Assembly: GCF_020531905.1 (NCBI RefSeq)
Contig: NZ_JAJAWG010000012.1
Span: 1 to 64,000 of the forward strand
Reading direction: 5' to 3'
Length of the DNA: 64,000 bases
Source: Deefgea salmonis
GTDB taxonomy: Bacteria; Pseudomonadota; Gammaproteobacteria; Burkholderiales; Chitinibacteraceae
In this document: positions 1-9,175 of the stretch, piece by piece
Position numbering within the stretch: the first letter of the stretch is position 1
Layout: each line of letters starts with the position of its first letter
Notes under the pieces: model-generated
What the model saw: only the letters and a program-made list of their open reading frames with translations
Told to the model about the DNA's origin: nothing
Databases searched by the model: none
Made by a program: the position numbers and the translations under genes

Positions 1-46
1 ATAGTGCGGATTGCCCGTGTGAAAGTAGGTCATTGCCAGACTCCCC
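1..46 (+). rRNA. 5S rRNA, 3' end (partial)
   Basis: The first bases read as the 3' part of a bacterial 5S rRNA (helix IV/V region, ending in GCCAGACTCC), directly followed by a strong terminator. The rest of the rRNA operon lies before the window. The exact 3' end is approximate. Confidence 0.85.
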
Positions 47-53
47 ATACCAG

Positions 54-83
54 AAAGCCCGATTCGAAAGAGTCGGGCTTTTT
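54..83 (+). terminator. rRNA operon terminator
   Basis: A 12-bp stem (AAAGCCCGATTC with GAGTCGGGCTTT, one G-U pair) closes on a GAAA tetraloop and is followed by T residues. It lies immediately after the 5S end. Confidence 0.9.
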
Positions 84-192
84 GCTGTCCGTGAGACTTA
101 TATGCAACGTATATGTCTAACTGAGCATTTTGTTGCGTCGCAATAATTCAAATTGGCTAGAATGAATTGATTATTTCATTTTGAGACACATT

Positions 193-1950
193 ATGAATGT
201 TGCTGTTTCTCCTTTATCTACCCTGGATATTTTACGTGCAGCGGCAATTGCTCAGGCTTTGCTTGATGGTTTTAATCATCATTATGCTTTGTTTCGTGAA
301 GCTAGCTGTATGGCTAAATTTAATTTTGAAGCCGGTGATGTCATCGCACAAAGAAATAGTGTGCGAAATCGGATTACTTTTTATGATGCGCGTGTATTGG
401 AAAGCGTATCACGCTTGAAACAAGAATTTGCTGCAGAAACGTTATCTGATTTGATGTGGTCTGCGGTAAAGCAGCAATATATTGCTTTGTTGCTGAATCA
501 TCAACAGATTGAACTTGCGGAAACATTTTTTAATTCGGTGTGTTGTCGAATTTTGCACCGAACTTATTTTCATAATGATTTTATTTTTTATCGCCCGGCT
601 GTTTCTACTGAGTATATTGAAGAGTCAGAGGCGACCTATCGTAGCTATTATGTGAATGATTTAGGATTAGTGGCTACGTTTAAACAGATACTATTGGATT
701 TTTCTTGGAATTTATCCTTTGTTGATTTGGATCGCGATGTAATGCGGATTTTATCGACATTACGTCATCATTTAGCGAAGAAGCTATCGCCTGAGTTTAA
801 TTCGCATATTGAAGTTTTGGCATCGCCTTTTTATCGAAGCAAAGCCGCCTACATTATTGGTAAGGCAACGCATGGTGAGTTGGAAATTCCATTTGCGATT
901 CCCTTATATCGAAATCAAAATAATCAGCTTTACGTTGATGCCGCTTTATTTGAAATAGTACATATTCGCCAATTATTTTCATTATCTCGGGCTTATTTTT
1001 TGGTCGATATGGAAGTGCCATCGGCCTATGTGCAATTTTTGCATGATTTAATTCCGGGCAAATCGCGTGCAGAGTTGTACACCATGCTGGGATTGGGCAA
1101 GCAAGGTAAAACGATGTTTTATCGTGAATTAATTCATCATTTACGCCATTCTTCTGATCCATTTGTGAGTGCCCCGGGAACAAAAGGCATGGTGATGATT
1201 GTCTTTACCTTACCGTCTTTTCCCTTTGTATTTAAAATTATTAAAGACATATTTGCGCCGCCAAAAGAAGTGGATCGAGCCACTGTGCGGATGAAATATC
1301 TATTGGTTAAGCAGCATGATCGTGTCGGGCGTATGGCTGATTCTTTAGAGTTTTCCGATGTTGCTTTACCACGGTCGCGTTTTGATCCTGCGCTGTTGGC
1401 TGAAATGCAGCAATTAGCGCCATCGATTGTGGAAGAAGATGGCGATTCTATTGTGTTTCGGCATATGTATATTGAGTGCCGAATGAAACCACTTAATTTG
1501 TATATTGAGCACCGTAAAGATCAAGAGGTGGAGGCGGTGATTCGTGATTATGGTAATGCCTTGCGTGAATTGGCCATTGCTAATATTTTCCCTGGGGATA
1601 TGTTATTTAAGAATTTCGGTGTGACTCGTGCAGGGCGGGTGGTGTTTTATGATTATGATGAAATCGAATATATGACCGATTGCGATTTTCGGCGGATTCC
1701 ACCACCACCAACGCCAGAATTTGAAATGAGTGGTGAAACTTGGTTTAGCGGTAATAAAAATGAGGTGTATCCAGAAGAGTTTGGTAGTTTCTTATTGGCT
1801 CGGCCGGATGTGAAGCTGGCATTTAATCAATATCATGCGGATCTATTAACGCCCAAATTTTGGCAAGATACCAAAATGCGAATTAAAAACGGTATTGTGG
1901 AGGATTTTTTTCCATATCCACAAGCATTACGTTTTTCGCAAGATGAATAA
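193..1950 (+). CDS. aceK: Isocitrate dehydrogenase kinase/phosphatase AceK
   Basis: AceK is a cytoplasmic bifunctional enzyme that phosphorylates and dephosphorylates isocitrate dehydrogenase, steering carbon between the TCA cycle and the glyoxylate shunt. The 585-aa product matches the family length (E. coli about 578). It shows the N-terminal regulatory half and the C-terminal atypical kinase fold: a nucleotide-loop region near residue 326 (APGTKGMVM), GDMLFKNFG near 467 and the metal-binding DYDEIEY near 487. I chose the ATG at 193 over an upstream in-frame TTG at 181. The gene stands alone between the rRNA operon and a terminator; no aceA or aceB is next to it. Confidence 0.96.
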   Translation: MNVAVSPLSTLDILRAAAIAQALLDGFNHHYALFREASCMAKFNFEAGDVIAQRNSVRNRITFYDARVLESVSRLKQEFAAETLSDLMWSAVKQQYIALLLNHQQIELAETFFNSVCCRILHRTYFHNDFIFYRPAVSTEYIEESEATYRSYYVNDLGLVATFKQILLDFSWNLSFVDLDRDVMRILSTLRHHLAKKLSPEFNSHIEVLASPFYRSKAAYIIGKATHGELEIPFAIPLYRNQNNQLYVDAALFEIVHIRQLFSLSRAYFLVDMEVPSAYVQFLHDLIPGKSRAELYTMLGLGKQGKTMFYRELIHHLRHSSDPFVSAPGTKGMVMIVFTLPSFPFVFKIIKDIFAPPKEVDRATVRMKYLLVKQHDRVGRMADSLEFSDVALPRSRFDPALLAEMQQLAPSIVEEDGDSIVFRHMYIECRMKPLNLYIEHRKDQEVEAVIRDYGNALRELAIANIFPGDMLFKNFGVTRAGRVVFYDYDEIEYMTDCDFRRIPPPPTPEFEMSGETWFSGNKNEVYPEEFGSFLLARPDVKLAFNQYHADLLTPKFWQDTKMRIKNGIVEDFFPYPQALRFSQDE

Positions 1951-1966
1951 AATGAATTTTGTATTT

Positions 1967-1994
1967 AAGCCTCTTCTTTGAAGAGGCTTTTTTT
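1967..1994 (+). terminator. aceK terminator
   Basis: The stem GCCTCTTC/GAAGAGGC with a TTT loop and a T7 tail lies 17 bases after the aceK stop. Confidence 0.9.
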
Positions 1995-2079
1995 ATTTAA
2001 ATTTTTAGGCTTGATGATATACAGCAAGATTAATTCGGCTGATAATTCGGGCACGATTTGTTTTTGTTCTGAGGTTTAT

Positions 2080-3087
2080 ATGACGAGTGCTGCGGATTTA
2101 TTGCCTTATCAACGCCTTCATTTGAAGTCGTTTACTTATTCTGCTTTGGATGCGGGTCCGAGCTTAATCGTACTTGGGGCGGTGCATGGTAATGAAGATT
2201 GCGGTACTAAAGCCATCGCCCGCGTGATGGCTGAACTCGATTCTGGTGCTTTGCATTTGCAGCGCGGTCGAATTACCTTTGTGCCGATTACCAATCCGCT
2301 GGCATTTGAACAGCAGCAGCGCAATGGCGACCGAAATCTGAATCGTAATTTGCGGATGACTGATCAGCCATTGGATTTTGAGGATCGGATTGCTAATGCG
2401 CTCTGTCCGTTGTTGGCAGATCATGATGTTTTGCTGGATTTGCATTCGACGAATAATCCCGGTGAAGCATTTATCATGCTTGGCCCTGAAAACAATGACG
2501 GTGATTTGCAGCCTTTTGCTTTGGCCAAACAAGAAGAAGCATTGGCGACTCGCTTAGGGCCGCATCGGATTGTGGAAGGTTGGCTGTGTACTTATGCCGA
2601 AGGGGTGAAGCAGCGATTGGCGTATACGCCGCAGTGTGAGCGTTCGCATTTACTCAATACTGATCCGAGTTACGGCGTGGGAACCACCGAATACATGCGT
2701 GCCCATGGCGGTTATTCGCTGACTTTGGAGTGTGGTCAACATGCGGATGCGAGCTCGCCTGAAGTGGCTTATCAGGGGATTCGCAATGCGATTGCCTGCT
2801 TGCAATTAGCCGATGTACCTGCTGCGCCGGTGCAAACGGAAATTGAATTTTTAAAGATTAGCCGTGTGATTGATCGACATCATGCGGGGGATGTTTTTGT
2901 GAAAACTTGGGCAAGCTTTGATCCGGTTCAGGCCGGTGAAGTGATTGGCTTGCGCCATGACGGTCAGCAGGAGCTCGCGCCGTGCGACGGTTTTGTATTG
3001 TTTCCAAACCCGAGTGCGGTGCCTGGTAATGAGTGGTTTTATTTTGCTCAATCAAGTGAGCGTCAACTCAACGCTTTGAATCAATAA
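2080..3087 (+). CDS. Succinylglutamate desuccinylase/aspartoacylase family zinc hydrolase
   Basis: This 335-aa protein belongs to the M14-like AstE/aspartoacylase family, zinc enzymes that deacylate N-acyl amino acids. The zinc ligands are visible as H36-x-x-E39 (GAVHGNEDCG) and H122 (DLHST). A likely catalytic E217 sits in LTLECGQH, and the family's RNLNRN segment follows the first motif. The substrate cannot be told from sequence; no arginine-succinyl (ast) operon is nearby. The reading frame is open further upstream, but the ATG at 2080 follows a GAGGT ribosome site and starts the conserved domain. Confidence 0.88.
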   Translation: MTSAADLLPYQRLHLKSFTYSALDAGPSLIVLGAVHGNEDCGTKAIARVMAELDSGALHLQRGRITFVPITNPLAFEQQQRNGDRNLNRNLRMTDQPLDFEDRIANALCPLLADHDVLLDLHSTNNPGEAFIMLGPENNDGDLQPFALAKQEEALATRLGPHRIVEGWLCTYAEGVKQRLAYTPQCERSHLLNTDPSYGVGTTEYMRAHGGYSLTLECGQHADASSPEVAYQGIRNAIACLQLADVPAAPVQTEIEFLKISRVIDRHHAGDVFVKTWASFDPVQAGEVIGLRHDGQQELAPCDGFVLFPNPSAVPGNEWFYFAQSSERQLNALNQ

Positions 3088-3091
3088 ATTA

Positions 3092-3140
3092 AGGTATAGC
3101 TCGCTAGGTCATGATACATATGGCCTAGCGCTTTATACTA
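3092..3140. repeat. 49-nt palindromic repeat, copy 1
   Basis: Ends are AGGTAT and ATACTA, with an inner stem containing GCTAGG/CCTAGC. It lies between two convergent genes and reaches the last codon of the minus-strand gene at 3138. It may act as a bidirectional terminator. Confidence 0.7.
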
Positions 3141-3518
3141 TGGGTGAATTAACGGGCTAACTGATTTAGGTTTGGCGGCTAAAATGGCTTCATGTACGGC
3201 GTCATCTTGTAAACCATGCCAAAACACATGGGCAGCAACGGCGTGGCTATGATCATTGATTTGTTGCCATGCGCGAACGGCATCACTGGCAAATTCAAAT
3301 AGAATAATTGATTTGTGCGCTTCAATGGCCTGTGCTTCGATATTCATCCCAATATCACTTAAATAATCGAGCAAAGCATTGCGCGACTTCGTGGTGCGTT
3401 CATCGGTGGTATCGTAAGTTAAAAAAATGACGGCTTGTGCCATATCGGTGGTGGCTAAGCGAATAAAATCCACTCGCGATAAAATATTGACTTTGCCTTT
3501 GGTTTGAATCGCTTGCAT
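3138..3518 (-). CDS. Hypothetical protein (126 aa)
   Basis: I do not recognise this family. The protein is soluble-looking, with no signal peptide or membrane segment, and carries a short beta-alpha-rich middle (AVIFLTYDTTDERTT, then HKSIILFEFASDA). The start is well supported by AGGAGCG seven bases upstream. It converges on the deacylase gene and stands alone. Translation runs into the edge of a 49-nt repeat, which supplies the last bases before the stop. Confidence 0.75.
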   Translation of the reverse strand: MQAIQTKGKVNILSRVDFIRLATTDMAQAVIFLTYDTTDERTTKSRNALLDYLSDIGMNIEAQAIEAHKSIILFEFASDAVRAWQQINDHSHAVAAHVFWHGLQDDAVHEAILAAKPKSVSPLIHP

Positions 3519-3685
3519 GATGCGCTCCTGATCAATTTAGCCGGTGTCTGCGGTGTTACAGTGCTGCGGTTGTCGCTGGTTTTGCAATAAAAGCATTCAA
3601 ATGATCCTGAAGCTAATTTGTGGATAACTCAGTAATTAGGTTGTTATTTTCTGCTTTTAACGCCGTCTATTTTTTATTTTTACAA

Positions 3686-3734
3686 GGGTATATCTATACA
3701 AGCTATTATTTAATTGGTTTGTATTAACATACCT
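3686..3734. repeat. 49-nt palindromic repeat, copy 2
   Basis: Ends are GGGTAT and ATACCT; the pairing extends outward through ACAAG/CTTGT to 3682-3737. It lies just downstream of the diguanylate cyclase gene on the minus strand. Confidence 0.75.
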
Positions 3735-3783
3735 TGTCAGTGCTATTTTTTATTCAGCTGTGTGTAAAATTGTGGATAAGCTG

Positions 3784-5022
3784 TTATTTTGTTGTTGGCT
3801 CATTGCTTAGGCTCTGGGCAAGTTGTTTGGATTCTTTGTAAATATGTTTCATGGCATACATTTGTTGATCGGCTTTTTCGATCAGCTCGATGCCTGATAC
3901 ATAGTGTTCTGGCCCGGTTGCAGCGCAACCTATGCTGAGTGAAACGCAGTCTTCTGATTTGTACATTTCTTCAAACAATCGGCGTAAATAAACCGCCTCG
4001 GCTTCAATTTTATTGCAACGACTCATTAAGATACAAAACTCATCTCCGCCATAGCGAAAACAGTAATCATCGCTACGCGAAATCTGCTTAATTGACCTGG
4101 CGACATAACGTAATACTTCATCGCCTTTGGTGTGGCCATGCACATCGTTAATTTGTTTGAAGTCATTGACGTCGATGTAGACCACCGCCACCGACTCCGC
4201 GCGTCGTTCAGCGGCGCGTAGCATGCGGGTCAGGGTTTCATGCAGATCACGCACATTGAGCAGGCCGGTTAATGGGTCGGTGCGGATCAATTCTTCGAGC
4301 TGCTGGGTGCGTTCTCGTACCTTGTCTTCGAGTGATCGAGCGTAGTCTTCGGATTTATTTTTTGAGCTTTCGATTTCAGCCACCAAGCTGCGAATATAGG
4401 TTTCAAACACCAAGGTGATATCAAACATAAACAATTTTTCTAGCGCCAAGCTCAGATTATTGCGCTCATGTTCTTTACCGATTGAGGTGGTATAGATGAG
4501 CTCAAGTAATAATTGTTTGAGGGTATGAATGCCTGAGAGATAGAGCTTAGGTTCAACGCCGATTCGTTTGTGCACCAGACCAATGCGTAAACGATTGTTA
4601 ACGTAATCTAGGTTGTAAATGCCGCTGAATAAATCGAGGATGTATTTTCTTTGGGCATTACGTAAGCGATCTAAAGTATCGAGATCGCCGATGAGTAACG
4701 CAATTTCTGGAATGCTGGTTTGTAAATCATAAAATTGCCTGACAAGGATATCTAGATTGGCAATGACCGTCGTTTTAAAATGCAGCAGTAAGGCGATGTC
4801 TTCGCCGTTGAGTCCGACCAACGTTTTTCGGTGACTGATGTCAAACTCAGTGATCCTCATCTGTTCGAGTAAGGTTTGATCGGTTTGCCGCATAATTGAA
4901 TCCCAAGCAGAGCGGATGAATGCTTGAGTATAGACTTCATCATAAAAAGTGCTTTCAAAACAACATTGTTTTCTTTTTGAAGTTTGAAAGTATTTCCGGA
5001 TGATTAGCCATATTGTTGCCAT
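3784..5022 (-). CDS. Globin-coupled diguanylate cyclase
   Basis: Makes cyclic di-GMP from GTP, probably in response to oxygen or another haem ligand. The N-terminal part is a sensor-globin domain with the proximal histidine in LVHKRIGV (H151), the same arrangement as in E. coli DosC (VHARIGI). A coiled linker (about 215-245) leads to a GGDEF domain with the active-site GGDEF at 325-329. A product-inhibition I-site RSDD (316-319) sits exactly five residues before it. The ATG at 5022 overlaps the upstream permease gene by 19 bases; an ATG at 4893 is an alternative start that still keeps the globin domain. Confidence 0.9.
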   Translation of the reverse strand: MATIWLIIRKYFQTSKRKQCCFESTFYDEVYTQAFIRSAWDSIMRQTDQTLLEQMRITEFDISHRKTLVGLNGEDIALLLHFKTTVIANLDILVRQFYDLQTSIPEIALLIGDLDTLDRLRNAQRKYILDLFSGIYNLDYVNNRLRIGLVHKRIGVEPKLYLSGIHTLKQLLLELIYTTSIGKEHERNNLSLALEKLFMFDITLVFETYIRSLVAEIESSKNKSEDYARSLEDKVRERTQQLEELIRTDPLTGLLNVRDLHETLTRMLRAAERRAESVAVVYIDVNDFKQINDVHGHTKGDEVLRYVARSIKQISRSDDYCFRYGGDEFCILMSRCNKIEAEAVYLRRLFEEMYKSEDCVSLSIGCAATGPEHYVSGIELIEKADQQMYAMKHIYKESKQLAQSLSNEPTTK

Positions 5023-5765
5023 ATTAATTTGGCCAATAAGCTAACAGCCAGCATTAAAAATAAGCGGCGTATCCAAGCATTGCCACCGCGAAATGCCAAA
5101 TAACTACCTACTTGTGCGCCAGCAATATTGGCCATGGCCATGGGGATGGCATAGCTAAATAGCACCAGTTTGGCGGGAATAAAGAACAATAAAGCGGCGA
5201 TATTGGTCGCTAAATTAACGATTTTGGCGCTGGCGCTAGCGCGTAAAAAATCGAAATGGAAAAAGCGCACAAATAAAAACATCAAAAATGAGCCGGTGCC
5301 CGGGCCAAACAAACCATCGTAAAAACCAATCGCTGCGCCCATCACCATTCCGAGGATTAAATCGCGACGGGTTAAAATTCGGCCGGCATCTTCCTCACCA
5401 AAGTTGGGTTTGCGCCAGGTATAAACTAGCATCACTGCCAGTAAAACAATCACCAGCGGCCGAATGATATCGGCGGGTAAGTAATGGGTGATTCGAGCGC
5501 CAGCTAAAGAGCCAATAAAAGCGGTCGCTGCCGCAGGCAGAATCACTTTCCAGGGTATACGTATGCGGCGTACATAGCTAAAGGCGGCTGAAGCAGTACC
5601 CCATACGGCAGTAAATTTATTGCTACCAAGTAAGGCCGCAGGTAGTTCTTTGGGTAGGGCAGTGAGTAAGCTGGGCAATAAAATCAAACCGCCGCCGCCG
5701 ACCGCCGCATCGATTAAGCCAGCAATAAAAGCCATTGGGACAAGTAAGAAAAGTGCGGTTTCCAT
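5004..5765 (-). CDS. TSUP (TauE/SafE) family membrane permease
   Basis: A 253-aa integral membrane protein of the sulfite-exporter TauE/SafE family (UPF0721/YfcA type), whose members move sulfur-containing or small organic anions. The N-terminal repeat holds the family signature GLIDAAVGGGG and the second repeat holds GFYDGLFGPGTG. Several hydrophobic helices are evident. AGGA lies upstream of the ATG. Its end overlaps the start of the globin-coupled cyclase, so the two are probably co-transcribed; a functional link is not known. Confidence 0.9.
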   Translation of the reverse strand: METALFLLVPMAFIAGLIDAAVGGGGLILLPSLLTALPKELPAALLGSNKFTAVWGTASAAFSYVRRIRIPWKVILPAAATAFIGSLAGARITHYLPADIIRPLVIVLLAVMLVYTWRKPNFGEEDAGRILTRRDLILGMVMGAAIGFYDGLFGPGTGSFLMFLFVRFFHFDFLRASASAKIVNLATNIAALLFFIPAKLVLFSYAIPMAMANIAGAQVGSYLAFRGGNAWIRRLFLMLAVSLLAKLIWQQYG

Positions 5766-5903
5766 CGGTGATTCCTGTCATTTATGTCAGCATAATCGCA
5801 GATTTGCTACGCGCTGCCTATCGCAATGATCATGTAGAAAACAATGGTTGCTGTAAATTTTGGCAAAAGGTATAAGTCAGACTCAACCCTTTGGAGATTC
5901 AGC

Positions 5904-6926
5904 ATGGCAAAAACGGCACTGATTATTAGCGGCGGCGCACCGAATGCAACGCTGGTGGCTGGCGCTTTAGAGGCCTTTCATGAGCTTGGCCTGCAATTTG
6001 ATGTGATCTCCACGGCGGGAGCAGGTGCTTTGCTAGGGTTGATGTATTTGGCCCCCAAAAACGCCGACCCAGTTAAAACATTACGTGGCTTACAGGAAAT
6101 GGGGATTGCCGATTTTTTATATCGCGCTTTTCCCGTTAATTTTAAAGTCTTTAATAAACCCGGCAATATGGCCGATGGCTACCGGCAAATGACGGCGCCT
6201 TTGCAAGCCATGTTGGCGCAATGGCAGCCGCAAGATCCTTTGTCGCAAACGCTCAAAGACGCCACCCAGCTGGGCATTGCGAGTGGATGTCCAAGTGATG
6301 TGAATACGCGCTCTTTAGGCTTGTGTGCACACGCGCCTTTTGTGGAAGACGTGATTGATTTTGCACGCTTGCAACAGCCGGGAACGGATATCTGGGTGAA
6401 TGCGTATAACCTGAGTCAGCATGAAATGGCCAATTGGCCACGGCAAAAAATCGGCGTGCAGCAATTGCAGGCGGCGCTATCGTTTCCATTGCTCTATGCG
6501 CCGACCGAGATTGACGGCGATTTTTATATGGAAGGCGCGGCGATTGATTGTTTGAACTTTAAAGATTTGCGTAAAAACTATCCCGAGCTGGAAGAAATCG
6601 TTATTTTTGATCTGCTTGGCGCCGAAAAACTATTGCGTAAACCCAAAGATTTGTACGACGCGTGGGTGATGTCGATCATCACGCCCTTGGTTGAGATTGC
6701 GCGCGATGACGTTAAAATTTTTGAGGCGCTACATGGCGAAGGAATTACTTTGCACAAAGTACCTTTGCTCGAAGCCGTACCGCATGAAGCTTTACCGGAT
6801 GTGTTTGATTGGTCGCGCAGTAATTTAACGCGCTTGTATCAACTGGGCTATCACACCGCTAAAGCTTACGCTCAACAACACTTAACGCATTTGTATGCAG
6901 TTCAAGCACAGTGCGATTTGGTTTGA
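5904..6926 (+). CDS. Patatin-like protein lacking the catalytic dyad
   Basis: The 340-aa product has the patatin phospholipase scaffold: an oxyanion-loop-like SGGAPN at 9-14, the nucleophile-elbow region ISTAGAGALLG at 35-45, and the second-motif region FYMEGAAID at 207-215. In active patatins the elbow reads GTSAG and the second motif DGG/DGA. Here the serine position is Gly39 and the aspartate is Glu210, so lipase activity is doubtful. I chose the ATG at 5904 because GGAG precedes it; the upstream frame extension has no such site. It is not a frameshifted pseudogene, so it may have a binding or structural role. Confidence 0.8.
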   Translation: MAKTALIISGGAPNATLVAGALEAFHELGLQFDVISTAGAGALLGLMYLAPKNADPVKTLRGLQEMGIADFLYRAFPVNFKVFNKPGNMADGYRQMTAPLQAMLAQWQPQDPLSQTLKDATQLGIASGCPSDVNTRSLGLCAHAPFVEDVIDFARLQQPGTDIWVNAYNLSQHEMANWPRQKIGVQQLQAALSFPLLYAPTEIDGDFYMEGAAIDCLNFKDLRKNYPELEEIVIFDLLGAEKLLRKPKDLYDAWVMSIITPLVEIARDDVKIFEALHGEGITLHKVPLLEAVPHEALPDVFDWSRSNLTRLYQLGYHTAKAYAQQHLTHLYAVQAQCDLV

Positions 6927-7076
6927 TGGACGCTGGGCGCGACTTCGTTCGTTTGAATCCGCGCAGGTGCGGCGCACCTTAAACGTTAATCGGGTTTTGT
7001 CGGCGATGTTTAAATGGTGATTTGCGGAGTGATGTTAAACCATCCATATCAAGTCTAAATAGATAAAAATAATCGT

Positions 7077-7125
7077 GGGTATATGAATCTAAGCCTTATT
7101 AATCAAAGCTTGTAATTAAATACCT
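7077..7125. repeat. 49-nt palindromic repeat, copy 3
   Basis: Ends are GGGTAT and ATACCT, inner arms AAGCCTT/AAAGCTT. It lies in the 308-base gap between the patatin-like and TraB genes; I see no gene in that gap. Confidence 0.75.
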
Positions 7126-7234
7126 GTTATTTTATGCAAACACCTACTGGCTGCAGGCCGCACCGCAGTATGCTGCAAAAGCAGATGCAGTGATTGTTTT
7201 CTAAACGGCATATACCGGTACTGAAGGAAATTTG

Positions 7235-8161
7235 ATGGCGATGAGACGTTGGGGTGGCTTGCTCTGCATAGTGCTGTTTAGTTCGCTATTGCATGCTGAA
7301 TGTTTGCCGCCGCCCATTGCGCCGAGCGCGAGTGAGCTGCAAAAACTGCAGGCGGCGGCGAAAGACCAAGGGTTTTTGTGGAAAATCAGCAAAGACGGCC
7401 ATGATTCGTGGTTGTATGGCACGATTCATGTCAATGCTTTGGCTGGGTTTTTTCCGGGGCCCAAGGTTAAACAAGCACTGCAGCGCAGCAGTATTTTGGC
7501 TTTAGAGCTGGATTTAAGCGATGCCAAAACGCAGGTGGAGCTGGCTCAATGGGCGCGAATGGGCGCCGGTCAAGTTCCCGCTCATTTACAGTCGCGGTTG
7601 GACGCCCAGTTGGCGCAAGTTTGTTTACCTGCGAGCATGGCGCAGACGATGCATCCGGCTTTGCTGTTGATGAGCATTGGCGTGCTGGGTTTGCGGCCAT
7701 TGGGTTTAGAGGCTGAATATGGTTCCGAGCCGATGTTGCTGGGTTTGGCGCAGGCTGGGCAGCAAAAAATTCTAGGATTAGAAACCGCGGCGATACAGAT
7801 GCAGGCTTTATTGGGGACAGACTCAGCGGTGAGTGCCGAGGATTATGAGCTGGCCTTGCAGCAATTAGAAAGTCAGGAAGATCAGGCGATTGCATTAAAG
7901 TTGGTCAAACTGTGGGCTGACTCGGATTTGACGACCTTAGCGCAGTATGAACAGTGGTGTTGTAACCATGCTCCAAAGCAAGAAGCCGATATGCTGCGCT
8001 TACTGGATGAGCGCAATCCGGGTTTGGCCAATGGGATTACACAATTACATCGTGAAGGCGCTAGTATTTTTGCTGCTGTAGGTAGCTTGCATATGGTGGG
8101 CAAAAATAGCTTGTTATTTTTATTGGCCAAGCAAGGCTTTAAAATTGAGCGGATTCATTGA
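7235..8161 (+). CDS. TraB/GumN family protein, secreted
   Basis: A 308-aa protein of the TraB/GumN (TIKI-like) family, thought to be metallohydrolases. The N terminus looks like a signal peptide (about 1-22, ending LLHAEC). Two conserved GxxH-type motifs are visible: YGTIHV near residue 60 and AVGSLHMVG near 285. The ATG at 7235 follows AAGGA with good spacing; an in-frame TTG precedes it and another ATG follows. The stop codon region overlaps the convergent methyltransferase gene by seven bases. Substrate unknown. Confidence 0.85.
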   Translation: MAMRRWGGLLCIVLFSSLLHAECLPPPIAPSASELQKLQAAAKDQGFLWKISKDGHDSWLYGTIHVNALAGFFPGPKVKQALQRSSILALELDLSDAKTQVELAQWARMGAGQVPAHLQSRLDAQLAQVCLPASMAQTMHPALLLMSIGVLGLRPLGLEAEYGSEPMLLGLAQAGQQKILGLETAAIQMQALLGTDSAVSAEDYELALQQLESQEDQAIALKLVKLWADSDLTTLAQYEQWCCNHAPKQEADMLRLLDERNPGLANGITQLHREGASIFAAVGSLHMVGKNSLLFLLAKQGFKIERIH

Positions 8162-9105
8162 GCTTTTCTTTGAAATACCCAAACCCCAGCGCCAAGCTCT
8201 GGCGGCAGCACTAATTGGCTTAAATCACGGCGTTCTTGCCAGTCAAATGCCGATTGCGCCTGATATTCGTCCCAATTGCCGGTAATAAAGCGCGAGCGGC
8301 TGCCGATGACAATATAGGTTTGCACTTCGCGCTGACGAAAAATCTGTTTTTCAAAGGTATTCCCCGCCGGTGGCCAGCAGCATACAACCACTTTGCTTGG
8401 AAAGCGTTTAAGCGCAGCACTGGCATCCAGTTGTAATACGTCAGCCGGATAATCGACGACTTGTCGCCAGCTAAAGTCATCACAAGCGGTGATGTCGACG
8501 TGGTGTTGGCGTAAAAATCGGCTTAAAGTGCCGTCGCCAGCGGCGATTTCAAGGCAGGGTTGCTGACCAATCAGTTGGGCTAAACCGGCAATGAGCTCTT
8601 GGCTGTAAAAACAATAAATCCCGCGTTTAGCGACCAGAGGCATTAATAAATGCTTTTGACTAATCAGCGGCCAAGTCCATTTAAAGCGCTGCATCGATAC
8701 CGGTTTGCGAACTAAATCGCGCTCAAATAATAAGCGCTGGGCAATCAAGCCATTCCATAAATTAAACCGAACCTTGCCTTGGCTAACGCCAGTGGCCACT
8801 GAAAAAGCATATTGGCGCAACGCCAGCTCGATTAAGCGTTGCCGTTCTTGTTGGCTGACGAGCTCAGCAAAAGCCCGGCCGTGTCGCTCGCCGGATAAAA
8901 AATGCGCGTGGTAATCGATGCGAGTGCTCGATTGGCGAATGAGGGCTTTGATTTCTGCAGCATCTTGCCGGGCAAAAACGCCTTCCAGTTCCTCGCGAAC
9001 CGCCTGCCATTGCGCGGGACAGGCGGCACAGAGTTGGCTAAAGCTTGGATTTTGCTGCAAAAACAGCAAACGTTGTTCTGGGCTGATTGGCGTTTTAATA
9101 GACAT
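8155..9105 (-). CDS. SAM-dependent methyltransferase-like protein
   Basis: About 316 aa. The C-terminal half has a class I methyltransferase motif I (CLEIAAGDGTLSRFL) and a post-IV-like segment (VVVCCWPPAGNTFE). The N-terminal half is helical and of unknown role. The target is not evident. I prefer the ATG at 9105; the frame is open to 9159, which would overlap the promoter of the divergent DUF924 gene. Neither start has a strong ribosome site. Confidence 0.7.
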   Translation of the reverse strand: MSIKTPISPEQRLLFLQQNPSFSQLCAACPAQWQAVREELEGVFARQDAAEIKALIRQSSTRIDYHAHFLSGERHGRAFAELVSQQERQRLIELALRQYAFSVATGVSQGKVRFNLWNGLIAQRLLFERDLVRKPVSMQRFKWTWPLISQKHLLMPLVAKRGIYCFYSQELIAGLAQLIGQQPCLEIAAGDGTLSRFLRQHHVDITACDDFSWRQVVDYPADVLQLDASAALKRFPSKVVVCCWPPAGNTFEKQIFRQREVQTYIVIGSRSRFITGNWDEYQAQSAFDWQERRDLSQLVLPPELGAGVWVFQRKAQ

Positions 9106-9175
9106 AGTTTGGCGATGATAGCGCCAGCTGTTGTGGCTAAGATGGACATATTGTTGCATTCATAAGGTGAGAGAG

